7,296 bases of DNA. It comes from Bacteroidota bacterium (GTDB lineage Bacteria; Bacteroidota; Bacteroidia; Chitinophagales; Chitinophagaceae). Positions 1 through 6,074 of the stretch are shown in pieces. The position numbers and the translations under genes were made by a program. Each line of letters begins with the position of its first letter. Within the stretch, counting starts at the first letter, position 1. The notes beneath the pieces are model-generated. The model saw only the letters and a list, made by a program, of their open reading frames with translations. It was not told the origin of the DNA and did not search any database. Location: contig CANHOY010000081.1 of assembly GCA_947462495.1 (NCBI GenBank), forward strand, positions 1 to 7,296. Reading direction: 5' to 3'.

Positions 1-749
1 GCCTCTTTTTCGACCAAGCTTAGCTTCGCTAGGTCCAAATTCTTTGCCTTTGCGTATGCTTCCATCAACTCAAATCGATGTTTAAACTTCTTATTTGTTT
101 TCTCCAAGGCTGTCTCAGGGTCTATTTTCAAAAATCGTGCATAATTCACTAGGCTAAAAAAGACATCCCCTAACTCATCCTCCATTTTCTCCTGGTCATT
201 TTGAGCAATTTCATGCTGCAATTCCCCTATCTCCTCATTCACTTTGTCCCAAACCTGCTCCTTGTTCTCCCATTCAAAGCCTACTTGCTTCACTTTTTCT
301 TGAATTCTTAGGGCTTTTACCATGGCAGGTAAGCTATTAGGCACTCCACTTAATAAAGTTTTCTCCCCGTTGCCCTCTTTTAGCTTTAGCTGTTCCCAAT
401 TCAACTTGACTTGCTCTTCCGTTTCCGCCTTCACATCCCCATAAATGTGTGGATGCCTATGTATTAATTTTTTTGAAATTCCTTCAATCACTTCTTCCAA
501 GGTAAACTCGTTTTTTTCAGAGGCAATTTTAGTGTAAAATAAAATATGTAATAACAAATCGCCCAGTTCCTCTTTAATGCCTTTCCAATCTTCTTCAATG
601 ATAGCATCCGTTAATTCATACAACTCTTCTATGGTATTACTTCTTAAACTATGTATGGTTTGTTTTTTATCCCAAGGACATTCCGCTCTTAAGCGATCCA
701 TTATGGCTACTAATTCTAAAAAGTTTTTTGAAATTTTTTCTTGAGACAT
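1..749 (-). CDS. mazG: Nucleoside triphosphate pyrophosphohydrolase MazG, 3' end cut by window edge
   Basis: MazG hydrolyses (d)NTPs to NMP and pyrophosphate in the cytoplasm, a house-cleaning and stress-linked role known for the family. I translated 249 full codons from the ATG at 749, with no stop before the left edge. Both tandem MazG domains are visible. The N-terminal one has CPWD (24-27), EELYEL (41-46) and EELGDLLLH (60-68), which match the EExxE...ExxD metal-binding pattern. The C-terminal one has EEIGEL (172-177), EDELGDVFFSLVNYAR (190-205) and NKKFKHRF (219-226). The family usually runs to about 255-270 residues, so only a short tail should be missing. Upstream, a weak -7-like box (TATCTTAG on the minus strand, at 779-786) differs from TAnnTTTG at one position and would leave a leader of roughly 25 bases. 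There is no convincing -33 box. The gene lies downstream of the tRNA pair but is separated from it by a terminator. Confidence 0.96.
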   Translation of the reverse strand, partial: MSQEKISKNFLELVAIMDRLRAECPWDKKQTIHSLRSNTIEELYELTDAIIEEDWKGIKEELGDLLLHILFYTKIASEKNEFTLEEVIEGISKKLIHRHPHIYGDVKAETEEQVKLNWEQLKLKEGNGEKTLLSGVPNSLPAMVKALRIQEKVKQVGFEWENKEQVWDKVNEEIGELQHEIAQNDQEKMEDELGDVFFSLVNYARFLKIDPETALEKTNKKFKHRFELMEAYAKAKNLDLAKLSLVEKE

Positions 750-857
750 GATTTAATTTTAAATAGAATTAAGTGGGACTAAGATAAACAAACTTGGGCA
801 CTGACGGTTCACTTCGTTCACCGTCTTCCTCGTAAATCGGTCTTACCCAAAGCCTTT

Positions 858-893
858 CAACTATCCCGATATTCGGGATAGTTGACTTTTTTT
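858..893 (+). terminator. Perfect hairpin followed by a T-tract, plus-strand orientation
   Basis: Two perfect 12-base arms (CAACTATCCCGA at 858-869 and its complement at 873-884) flank a 3-base loop and are followed by AC and seven T (887-893). This is the form of an intrinsic terminator read on the plus strand. On the minus strand the hairpin is preceded by A's and not followed by T's, so it would not terminate there. No plus-strand gene lies upstream. The 57 bases before it hold two nested weaker inverted repeats (TTGGG 794-798 with CCCAA 846-850; GACGGT 803-808 with ACCGTC 820-825). It could end a small plus-strand RNA, block antisense transcription into the tRNA genes, or be a dispersed palindromic repeat. 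The rest of 750-937 shows no gene; it also holds a small palindrome, AAGAGC-AA-GCTCTT, at 910-923. Confidence 0.5.
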
Positions 894-937
894 ATACTCG
901 CTTACTTTCAAGAGCAAGCTCTTAACGCCGCTCGCAT

Positions 938-969
938 AAAAAAAGCCTCTCACTTTAGTGAGAGGCTTT
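938..969 (-). terminator. Intrinsic terminator of tRNA-Leu
   Basis: Read on the minus strand, the 13-base arm AAAGCCTCTCACT (969-957) pairs perfectly with AGTGAGAGGCTTT (954-942) across a two-base AA centre, which opens to a small loop in RNA. The T-rich run continues to 938. It starts one base past the tRNA-Leu 3' end, so it should stop transcription before mazG. Confidence 0.88.
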
Positions 970-970
970 G

Positions 971-1056
971 TGCCTCAGGCGGGAATCGAACCCGCACGGG
1001 CGTTGCGGCCCACAGGATTTTAAGTCCTGCGTGTCTACCAGTTCCACCACCAAGGC
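971..1056 (-). tRNA. tRNA-Leu (anticodon UAA)
   Basis: An 86-base class II tRNA on the minus strand. The acceptor stem GCCTTGG pairs with CTGAGGC and leaves A as the discriminator base, as expected for leucine. The D-arm carries GGTAGA. The anticodon stem is CAGGA/TCCTG around loop CTTAAAA, giving anticodon TAA (1020-1022). A long variable arm (GGGC/GCCC) follows, then the T-arm GCGGG-TTCGATT-CCCGC. CCA is not encoded; the bases after the discriminator read CAA. It lies 49 bases downstream of tRNA-Gly, with a terminator between them. Immediately 5' is a short inverted repeat GTCTGA/TCAGAC (1057-1070). Confidence 0.97.
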
Positions 1057-1072
1057 GTCTGATTTCAGACTT

Positions 1073-1104
1073 AAAAAAAATCCCACTCCGAAGAACGGGA
1101 TTTT
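1073..1104 (-). terminator. UUCG-capped intrinsic terminator of tRNA-Gly
   Basis: On the minus strand, AATCCCGTTC pairs along ten positions with GGAGTGGGATT (two G-T wobbles), closed by C-TTCG-G, the very stable UUCG tetraloop. The stem spans 1079-1102 and is followed by eight T (complement of 1073-1080). The hairpin starts only a few bases after the tRNA-Gly 3' end. It lies upstream of tRNA-Leu, so the two tRNAs are probably not one simple transcription unit. Confidence 0.88.
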
Positions 1105-1105
1105 G

Positions 1106-1178
<73 letters not shown>

Positions 1179-1204
1179 TTGTACAAGAACTATTTTTAGG
1201 ACTG

Positions 1205-1235
1205 CAAAAATAACGAAACAGCGGTCTTAAACAAA
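1205..1235 (-). promoter_or_regulatory. Bacteroidota-type promoter of tRNA-Gly
   Basis: On the minus strand TTTG (1235-1232) is followed by exactly 19 bases and TATTTTTG (1212-1205). This matches the -33 TTTG / -7 TAnnTTTG consensus known for the Bacteroidota primary sigma factor, including preferred spacing. Transcription should start around 1198-1200, about 20 bases before the tRNA. Confidence 0.8.
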
Positions 1236-1244
1236 ATTATTTTC

Positions 1245-1448
1245 TTACTTATACTCAGGCTTATACTGAGAGCTACTTTGTACTTCTGGATTGGGTTTTT
1301 TGAAGCGACTATTGTACAATTGGGTACAATTGCCTAAAACCAATGCTAGAATAGCAAAAATAGATACATAAAAAAAGAATCTAGAAGAAGTCACCCAATT
1401 GGCGGCGATGTCTTTTTGAGCTGAATTATCTTGTAAATCTTGTGACAT
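1245..1448 (-). CDS. Small single-span membrane protein of unknown function, 67 aa
   Basis: I do not recognise this gene. The protein has a polar N-terminus (1-22), one hydrophobic segment at about 24-41 (FFFYVSIFAILALVLGNC) and a basic, then Ser/Gln-rich polar tail. With no positive charge cluster just before the span and RFKK right after it, the tail is probably cytoplasmic. The span ends with a cysteine (41), but it is too far from the N-terminus for a lipoprotein lipobox. Support for a real gene: it fills the gap between the glycosyltransferase and tRNA-Gly with little waste, has a near-consensus -7 box a few bases upstream of its ATG, and the reading frame makes a sensible membrane protein. 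No hairpin terminator is visible before tRNA-Gly, so some readthrough into the tRNA is possible. Function is unknown. Confidence 0.65.
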   Translation of the reverse strand: MSQDLQDNSAQKDIAANWVTSSRFFFYVSIFAILALVLGNCTQLYNSRFKKPNPEVQSSSQYKPEYK

Positions 1449-1466
1449 AGTGTTTATTTACGGACG

Positions 1467-1474
1467 CAAAAATA
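1467..1474 (-). promoter_or_regulatory. -7 promoter element for the 67-aa membrane protein gene
   Basis: TATTTTTG on the minus strand fits TAnnTTTG and would place the start point about 12 bases before the ATG at 1448. The 11-base block GCAAAAATAAC (plus strand, 1466-1476) is identical to that at the tRNA-Gly promoter (1204-1214). A -33 TTTG at the expected distance is not present (GTTC instead), so the promoter is weaker or different. Confidence 0.5.
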
Positions 1475-1500
1475 ACAACAAGTTCTTAATAATGAACTTG
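1475..1500 (-). terminator. Possible weak terminator at the end of the glycosyltransferase gene
   Basis: CAAGTTC (1500-1494 on the minus strand) pairs with GAACTTG (1485-1479) around an 8-base loop that contains the glycosyltransferase stop codon. The following sequence TTGTTATTTTTG is T-rich but broken, and also holds the next gene's -7 box. The stem is only 7 bp, so termination would be partial at best. Confidence 0.35.
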
Positions 1501-2514
1501 TTTGCTCACTATTTTACTAAAAAATTGCTTGTTTTTTATAAAGTATTCAAAAACCAAGGACCTATTGTAAACGCCCTCCAATGACTGCAAGGCTTTAGGG
1601 CCTTTTGTTCTTTTAATACGGCCAGAAAAACAATACCCTATAAATCCTAAATGCGCTTTGGCAATAGCTATAAAAAAGTCACTATCTCCACTTAATAAGC
1701 CCTTAAATGCCGAAATGGCGTCTAAAGCAAATCTAAAAGGTAGCTTCCAAGCTAATTCTGTTAAAGGCAAATTCTTGGTAAGCATAATTAGGTTATTCCT
1801 AAAGTTTAGAAAAACTTTTCGACCTCCTCTTGGTAAAGTGCCGGCACCAACATGGAATACTTTTGATGAAGGACAAGCATAAATTTGATAACCTGCAATT
1901 TGCATTCTCCAACACAAATCAATTTCTTCTTGATGTGCAAAAAAATCAGCATCAAATCCATTCATCTCTTTAAATAATTTAGAACGGATCATCATACAAG
2001 CGCCTGTTGCCCAAAAAATAGGTGCAGCCTCATCATACTGTTTTTCATCTTTTTCACAAACATCAAAAACGCGTCCTCTAGAAAATGGATAACCCAAAAA
2101 ATCAATCCAGCCACCACAAGCACCTGCATATTCAAAAGTAGTAGGTGATGCGTGAGATAATATTTTTGGCTGGCACGCACCAATGGAATTATTTGATTCT
2201 AATAAATTTACCATAGGTTGAATCCAATTAGGATCCACTGCAACATCTGAGTTTAATAACACATAATAGGTCGCCTCCACTTTTTTCAATGCCCAATTAT
2301 AACCACCAGCAAAACCTTCATTAGTAGGGTTGGTAATAGTTTTAACGGAAGGAAATTTATTTTTTAATAAAGAAATCGAATCATCAGTGGAAGCATTGTC
2401 TGCGACCACTACTTCAAAGTTTGAATACTGCGTAGCCAATACCGATGGCAAAAACTGTTCTAAATAGTTAGCCCCGTTGTAATTTAATATGACAATAGAA
2501 ACAAGCGGATTCAA
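1486..2514 (-). CDS. GT2-family glycosyltransferase, rhamnosyltransferase-like
   Basis: A 342-residue GT-A-fold, family 2 enzyme, likely cytoplasmic or membrane-associated, moving a sugar from a nucleotide donor onto a cell-surface polysaccharide intermediate. Visible motifs: VSIVILNYNG (5-14), ADNASTDDS (38-46) for nucleotide binding, NEGFAGGYN (65-73), LLNSDVAV (86-93), which takes the DxD metal-site position with N-S-D, FWATGACMMIR (167-177), and GFDADFFAHQEEIDLCWRM (186-204) with the catalytic-base region, then HVGAGT (221-226). This combination is typical of the WbbL/RfbF-like group often annotated as rhamnosyltransferase; the actual sugar cannot be inferred. The C-terminal 90 residues are basic and partly amphipathic, with no clear membrane span. 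Length is normal. Upstream, TATTTTGG on the minus strand (2540-2547) is one base off the -7 consensus. It diverges from rocD. Confidence 0.92.
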   Translation of the reverse strand: MNPLVSIVILNYNGANYLEQFLPSVLATQYSNFEVVVADNASTDDSISLLKNKFPSVKTITNPTNEGFAGGYNWALKKVEATYYVLLNSDVAVDPNWIQPMVNLLESNNSIGACQPKILSHASPTTFEYAGACGGWIDFLGYPFSRGRVFDVCEKDEKQYDEAAPIFWATGACMMIRSKLFKEMNGFDADFFAHQEEIDLCWRMQIAGYQIYACPSSKVFHVGAGTLPRGGRKVFLNFRNNLIMLTKNLPLTELAWKLPFRFALDAISAFKGLLSGDSDFFIAIAKAHLGFIGYCFSGRIKRTKGPKALQSLEGVYNRSLVFEYFIKNKQFFSKIVSKQVHY

Positions 2515-2582
2515 TGTGGTTCTTTTAGCGAATGTAAGTCCAAAATATGGGAATTTGAACTAAAAATTACTAACTTAGCCCT

Positions 2583-2691
2583 ATGAATCAAGGAACTTTT
2601 TTACATAGAAACTTAGATTTACTCAATCATCCCTTGGGGTAGTTTAACTACCTCCCAGTTTTTAGTTTCCAGCAACTTTCATTATAAGTTG
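2583..2691 (+). other. Non-coding stretch before rocD with two inverted repeats and a mini-ORF
   Basis: The 217 bases between the divergent glycosyltransferase and rocD contain an ATG-initiated 19-codon frame (2583-2642), with 5 leucines and ending in TAG. That stop codon lies within the inverted repeat GGTAGTT-T-AACTACC (2638-2652). A second repeat, CAACTT (2673-2678) with AAGTTG (2686-2691), follows. TAACTTAG at 2571-2578 and TAAGTTGA at 2685-2692 are each imperfect -7 boxes for a rocD promoter; neither has a good -33 box. If transcription starts near 2585, the repeats would form a structured leader. If it starts near 2698, they would be operator-like sites. Either reading is speculative. 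Confidence 0.35.
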
Positions 2692-2731
2692 ATTCAAGTT
2701 CGCTTTTCTTTTCAAAATTTAATTTTTAAAC

Positions 2732-3964
2732 ATGACTAATTCATCGGTTAGTTCCAATGCTGCTAAATATTTAGCACTGGAAGAACAATATGGCGCACAC
2801 AATTACCACCCAATTCCAGTAGTACTCGAAAGAGGCGAAGGCGTTTATTTATTTGATGTAGATGGTAAACAATATTTTGATTTTTTAAGTGGTTACTCTG
2901 CAGTGAACCAAGGCCATTGCCACCCTGCTATTGTTGAAGTTTTGCAAAAACAAGCCAGCAAACTCACTTTAACCTCCCGTGCTTTTCACAATAATTTATT
3001 AGGCGAATATGAAAAGTACATCACAGAGTATTTTGGTTATGATAAAGTACTTCCCATGAACACTGGAGTCGAAGGTGGTGAAACAGCTATTAAATTAGCT
3101 AGGAGATGGGGCTATAATGTAAAAGGCATTCCAGAAAACCAAGCTAAAATTATTTTTGCAGAGGGTAATTTTTGGGGACGCACTTTAGCGGCCATCTCTT
3201 CTTCTACCGATCCAAGTAGTTTTAAAGGTTTTGGCCCCTATATGCCAGGATTTGGCTTGGTTCCTTATAATGACTTAGTAGCGCTAGAAGAGGCGCTTAA
3301 GGATGGCAATGTGGCGGCATTTATGGTAGAGCCCATACAAGGAGAAGCGGGTGTAGTAATTCCGGAGGATGGTTATTTAAAAACTGTTCGTGTCTTATGT
3401 GACCAATACAATGTATTGTTTATTGCAGATGAAATTCAAACAGGATTAGCAAGAACAGGAAAGATGTTGGCCTGTGATCATGAAAATGTTCGCCCTGACA
3501 TTTTAATTTTAGGTAAGGCTTTAAGTGGCGGTACCCTTCCTATCTCTGCGGTATTAGCAGACAATGAAATTATGATGCAAATATTACCAGGAGAACACGG
3601 TTCCACTTATGGAGGAAATCCATTGGCTTGTGCGGTAGCGATAAAATCTTTGGAAGTATTAAAGTCGGAAAAGATGGCGGAAAATGCAGAAAAAATGGGA
3701 GAAAGATTAAGACAAGGATTAATAAATTTAAAATCTCCCTTTATTACCAACATTAGAGGTAAGGGTTTATTAAATGCAATTGTTATCAACCATACTAATC
3801 CAGATGCAAGTTGGGATTTATGTTTGCATTTAAAAGATTTAGGCTTATTAGCAAAGCCAACGCACGGAGATAAAATTAGATTCGCACCCCCTTTAATTAT
3901 CAATGAAAAACAAATAGAAGAAGCTGTTGCAATTATTGGGGCTGCTTTGAAATTGTTAGCTTAG
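2732..3964 (+). CDS. rocD: Ornithine aminotransferase
   Basis: A cytoplasmic PLP-dependent class III aminotransferase. It converts L-ornithine and 2-oxoglutarate to glutamate-5-semialdehyde and glutamate, linking arginine/ornithine breakdown to proline and glutamate. The 410-residue length is normal for the family. Signature stretches: YGAHNYHPIPVVLERGEGV (20-38), typical of ornithine aminotransferases and unlike acetylornithine transaminase; DFLSGYSAVNQGHCHP (50-65); NTGVEGGETAIKLARRW (110-126), cofactor phosphate binding; EPIQGEAGV (200-208); IADEIQTGLARTGK (231-244), with Asp233 facing the pyridine nitrogen; LGKALSGG (260-267), with Lys262 as the Schiff-base lysine; and GSTYGGNPLA (290-299). 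The ATG at 2732 is the first in frame after a TAA at 2720-2722, preceded by an A/T-rich stretch without Shine-Dalgarno. Its GC content is clearly higher than the next two genes. The gap to the next gene is 48 bases with no terminator, so readthrough is possible. Confidence 0.97.
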   Translation: MTNSSVSSNAAKYLALEEQYGAHNYHPIPVVLERGEGVYLFDVDGKQYFDFLSGYSAVNQGHCHPAIVEVLQKQASKLTLTSRAFHNNLLGEYEKYITEYFGYDKVLPMNTGVEGGETAIKLARRWGYNVKGIPENQAKIIFAEGNFWGRTLAAISSSTDPSSFKGFGPYMPGFGLVPYNDLVALEEALKDGNVAAFMVEPIQGEAGVVIPEDGYLKTVRVLCDQYNVLFIADEIQTGLARTGKMLACDHENVRPDILILGKALSGGTLPISAVLADNEIMMQILPGEHGSTYGGNPLACAVAIKSLEVLKSEKMAENAEKMGERLRQGLINLKSPFITNIRGKGLLNAIVINHTNPDASWDLCLHLKDLGLLAKPTHGDKIRFAPPLIINEKQIEEAVAIIGAALKLLA

Positions 3965-4012
3965 GTACATAAAGAAATATTTCTATATATTACATTCTAT
4001 AATTGAATCCCA

Positions 4013-6064
4013 ATGGCAATAATTATAATAATTTTTTCTTTTTTATTATTAATCTTGAATATAGTCAATTCAACATCTAATATTGGGATCTACACAAATA
4101 CGAGAGAAAGCTTAATAAAATCATTAATTGTTATTTCATTTTTCAGCTATGGTGTATGTGAAGCCTTATCATTGTTTAACAAATTAGAATTCAATTATGT
4201 TTTAATTTGCTGGTGTATTTTTTTAATTATTCAAATTAAAATATCTGCAAATAATAATTTTAAAATAAGCAAAATAAAAAATGAAAATAAAATTGCAACT
4301 AAATACAAAGTCTACTTAATAACTATTTCAATTTTAATTCTAGCTCCGCTTCTATTTCTATGCATTTATAATCCACCAAATAATTGGGATTCAATGACCT
4401 ACCATTTACCAAGAGTAGAACATTGGATTCAAAATAAAAATATTTATCCCTACCCTACCAATATAATTAGACAAATTATTAGCCCGCCAATGTCTGAATA
4501 TATACTTTTTCAAATAAGGATTTTAGCAGGCAATGACTACTTTGTAAACTTAATACAATATTTATCATACATAGGCGTGCTTTGCACTTCTTCATTAATA
4601 ATGAAAGTCTTGAATTTAGATTACAAAGGACAACTCTTCACTGTAATTATGATGATAAGTCTTCCTATGGGAATTTTTCAGGCCACAACTACACAATCTG
4701 ATTTAATTGCTGCATTTTTCTTTTTAAGTAGTGTCTATTTTGCAATTTTATTGATAAAAAATAAAGAAAATAATAAAACTAATATTTTCTTTTTTTTAAG
4801 CTCCGTATTAATTGGAACACTAGTAAAATATACTATACTTATATTTTTAATTCCTTATTTAATTTACTTTTCCATTAATTTAATTATAAATAAAAAAAAT
4901 GAACTTATTTATTTTGCAGGCTGCGGAATTTTGCTTTTTATTGTTTTATATTTTCCATTTTTATATAGAAATATTTACTATTTCAACTCAATTTTAGGAG
5001 AAAATATTGCCACATCTTCTATTAGGAATGAGCATGTTAATTTATATTCAATGTTATCAAATTTAATAAAAAATATCGCAGATTTTATTTCTATTCCAAT
5101 TGATAATTTTAATAATATTTTAAACAAAATAGTAATCTATTTTCATAATTATATTGGGATATCATTAAATGAGAATGGCAGTAATTTTAATAATATGAAT
5201 TTTGAAATTAGAAATGAACTTAATGAAGATACTTCTGGAAGTATTCTTCATGCCATCATTATACTTTTTTCTTACTTATTATTTATCTTTAATAAAAAGA
5301 TAAAAAAAACAAACCATTTCAAATTTATACTTCTTTTCCCTGCCGTCTCATTGCTCCTCTATTCAATCTTATTTAGGTGGCAGCCATGGGGAAATAGACT
5401 TATATTACCTATTACATTCTCTTTCATTTTATCTTCAGCCTATTTGATATTTATATCATTCGAGAAATCTAAGTTTTTAAACCATATGATTGTATTTTTA
5501 ATTTTATTTACATTTTTGCCGGTATACTTTAATAAAAACAAGCCGATTTTTGAAAACCCTTACTATTTAATTAGAAAAGTATTGAAAATTCCAAAAAAGA
5601 ATTTTAATCCTGAATTCGTTGAAGGTGTCCCCCAAGCTATGAAAAGCAATATTCTAGAAAATTATAAATTAATAAACTCACGATATTATTTAAATAATAA
5701 CATCCCCATTAATCAGAAAAAGAAACTTTTTTACTTTCAAGACTCTTTAAAATTATTCAACTTAGAGAAAGGTTCAATTTTTGAAAAAAATAGAACTGAA
5801 AAATATTATGCATCAAACCCTTATGAATTCAAAAAGCAAATGCAATTGTTTAGTTCTAGCATAAATAATAAAATTAATTTGAAAATTACAAATGATTCCT
5901 ACGAATACCCACTCTGGGTAATTTTAAGAGAAAAGTATAATAATGATTTTTTTATAGGAAGCTTCATCCCAAATTTTAACGCCTATAATTTAAATATGAA
6001 AGAACAAAAATTTTTTACTACAACAATTCAAAACGAAGGAGCTATCTGGACACAATTTAAATAA
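4013..6064 (+). CDS. Large multi-span GT-C-type glycosyltransferase (PMT/ArnT-like)
   Basis: A 683-residue inner-membrane protein with about a dozen hydrophobic segments between residues 3 and 505, then a mostly polar C-terminal domain of about 175 residues. The loop after the segment at 101-119 reads NNWDSMTYHLPRVEHW (123-138). An acidic residue in the first large outer loop (Asp126 here) is the expected catalytic position of GT-C enzymes, which use polyprenyl-phosphate sugars on the outer face. TTTQSDLIAAFFF (225-237) and RWQPWGNRLILP (455-466) are further blocks of the kind I associate with uncharacterised GT39/PMT-like bacterial proteins. Near the C-terminus is DSYEYPLW (628-635), also recurring in this group as far as I recall. 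The ATG is the first after an in-frame TGA (4004-4006). Base composition is very AT-rich, roughly a quarter GC in the lines I counted. The next gene follows after 10 bases and probably supplies its donor substrate. Sugar and acceptor are unknown. GT-C assignment is fairly firm; any narrower name would be a guess. Confidence 0.85.
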   Translation: MAIIIIIFSFLLLILNIVNSTSNIGIYTNTRESLIKSLIVISFFSYGVCEALSLFNKLEFNYVLICWCIFLIIQIKISANNNFKISKIKNENKIATKYKVYLITISILILAPLLFLCIYNPPNNWDSMTYHLPRVEHWIQNKNIYPYPTNIIRQIISPPMSEYILFQIRILAGNDYFVNLIQYLSYIGVLCTSSLIMKVLNLDYKGQLFTVIMMISLPMGIFQATTTQSDLIAAFFFLSSVYFAILLIKNKENNKTNIFFFLSSVLIGTLVKYTILIFLIPYLIYFSINLIINKKNELIYFAGCGILLFIVLYFPFLYRNIYYFNSILGENIATSSIRNEHVNLYSMLSNLIKNIADFISIPIDNFNNILNKIVIYFHNYIGISLNENGSNFNNMNFEIRNELNEDTSGSILHAIIILFSYLLFIFNKKIKKTNHFKFILLFPAVSLLLYSILFRWQPWGNRLILPITFSFILSSAYLIFISFEKSKFLNHMIVFLILFTFLPVYFNKNKPIFENPYYLIRKVLKIPKKNFNPEFVEGVPQAMKSNILENYKLINSRYYLNNNIPINQKKKLFYFQDSLKLFNLEKGSIFEKNRTEKYYASNPYEFKKQMQLFSSSINNKINLKITNDSYEYPLWVILREKYNNDFFIGSFIPNFNAYNLNMKEQKFFTTTIQNEGAIWTQFK

Positions 6065-6074
6065 TTAATAACTT

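Noticed and set aside
1658..2183. Open frames inside the minus-strand glycosyltransferase gene (plus strand 1658-1882, minus strand 1992-2183)
   Set aside because: The GT2 frame has intact family motifs throughout; these are other-frame shadows.
3607..3903. 98-codon minus-strand frame within rocD
   Set aside because: It lies wholly in the conserved PLP-enzyme gene and has no features of its own.
2732..3964. Acetylornithine or 4-aminobutyrate aminotransferase as the identity of this gene
   Set aside because: The YGAHNYHPIPVVLERGEG stretch and 410-residue length fit ornithine aminotransferase, and no arginine biosynthesis gene is adjacent.
3973..3984. Perfect 12-base palindrome AGAAATATTTCT between rocD and the GT-C gene
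   Set aside because: Short A/T palindromes are expected by chance at this base composition. It has no G/C stem and is not followed by a proper T-tract, so neither terminator nor operator is supported.
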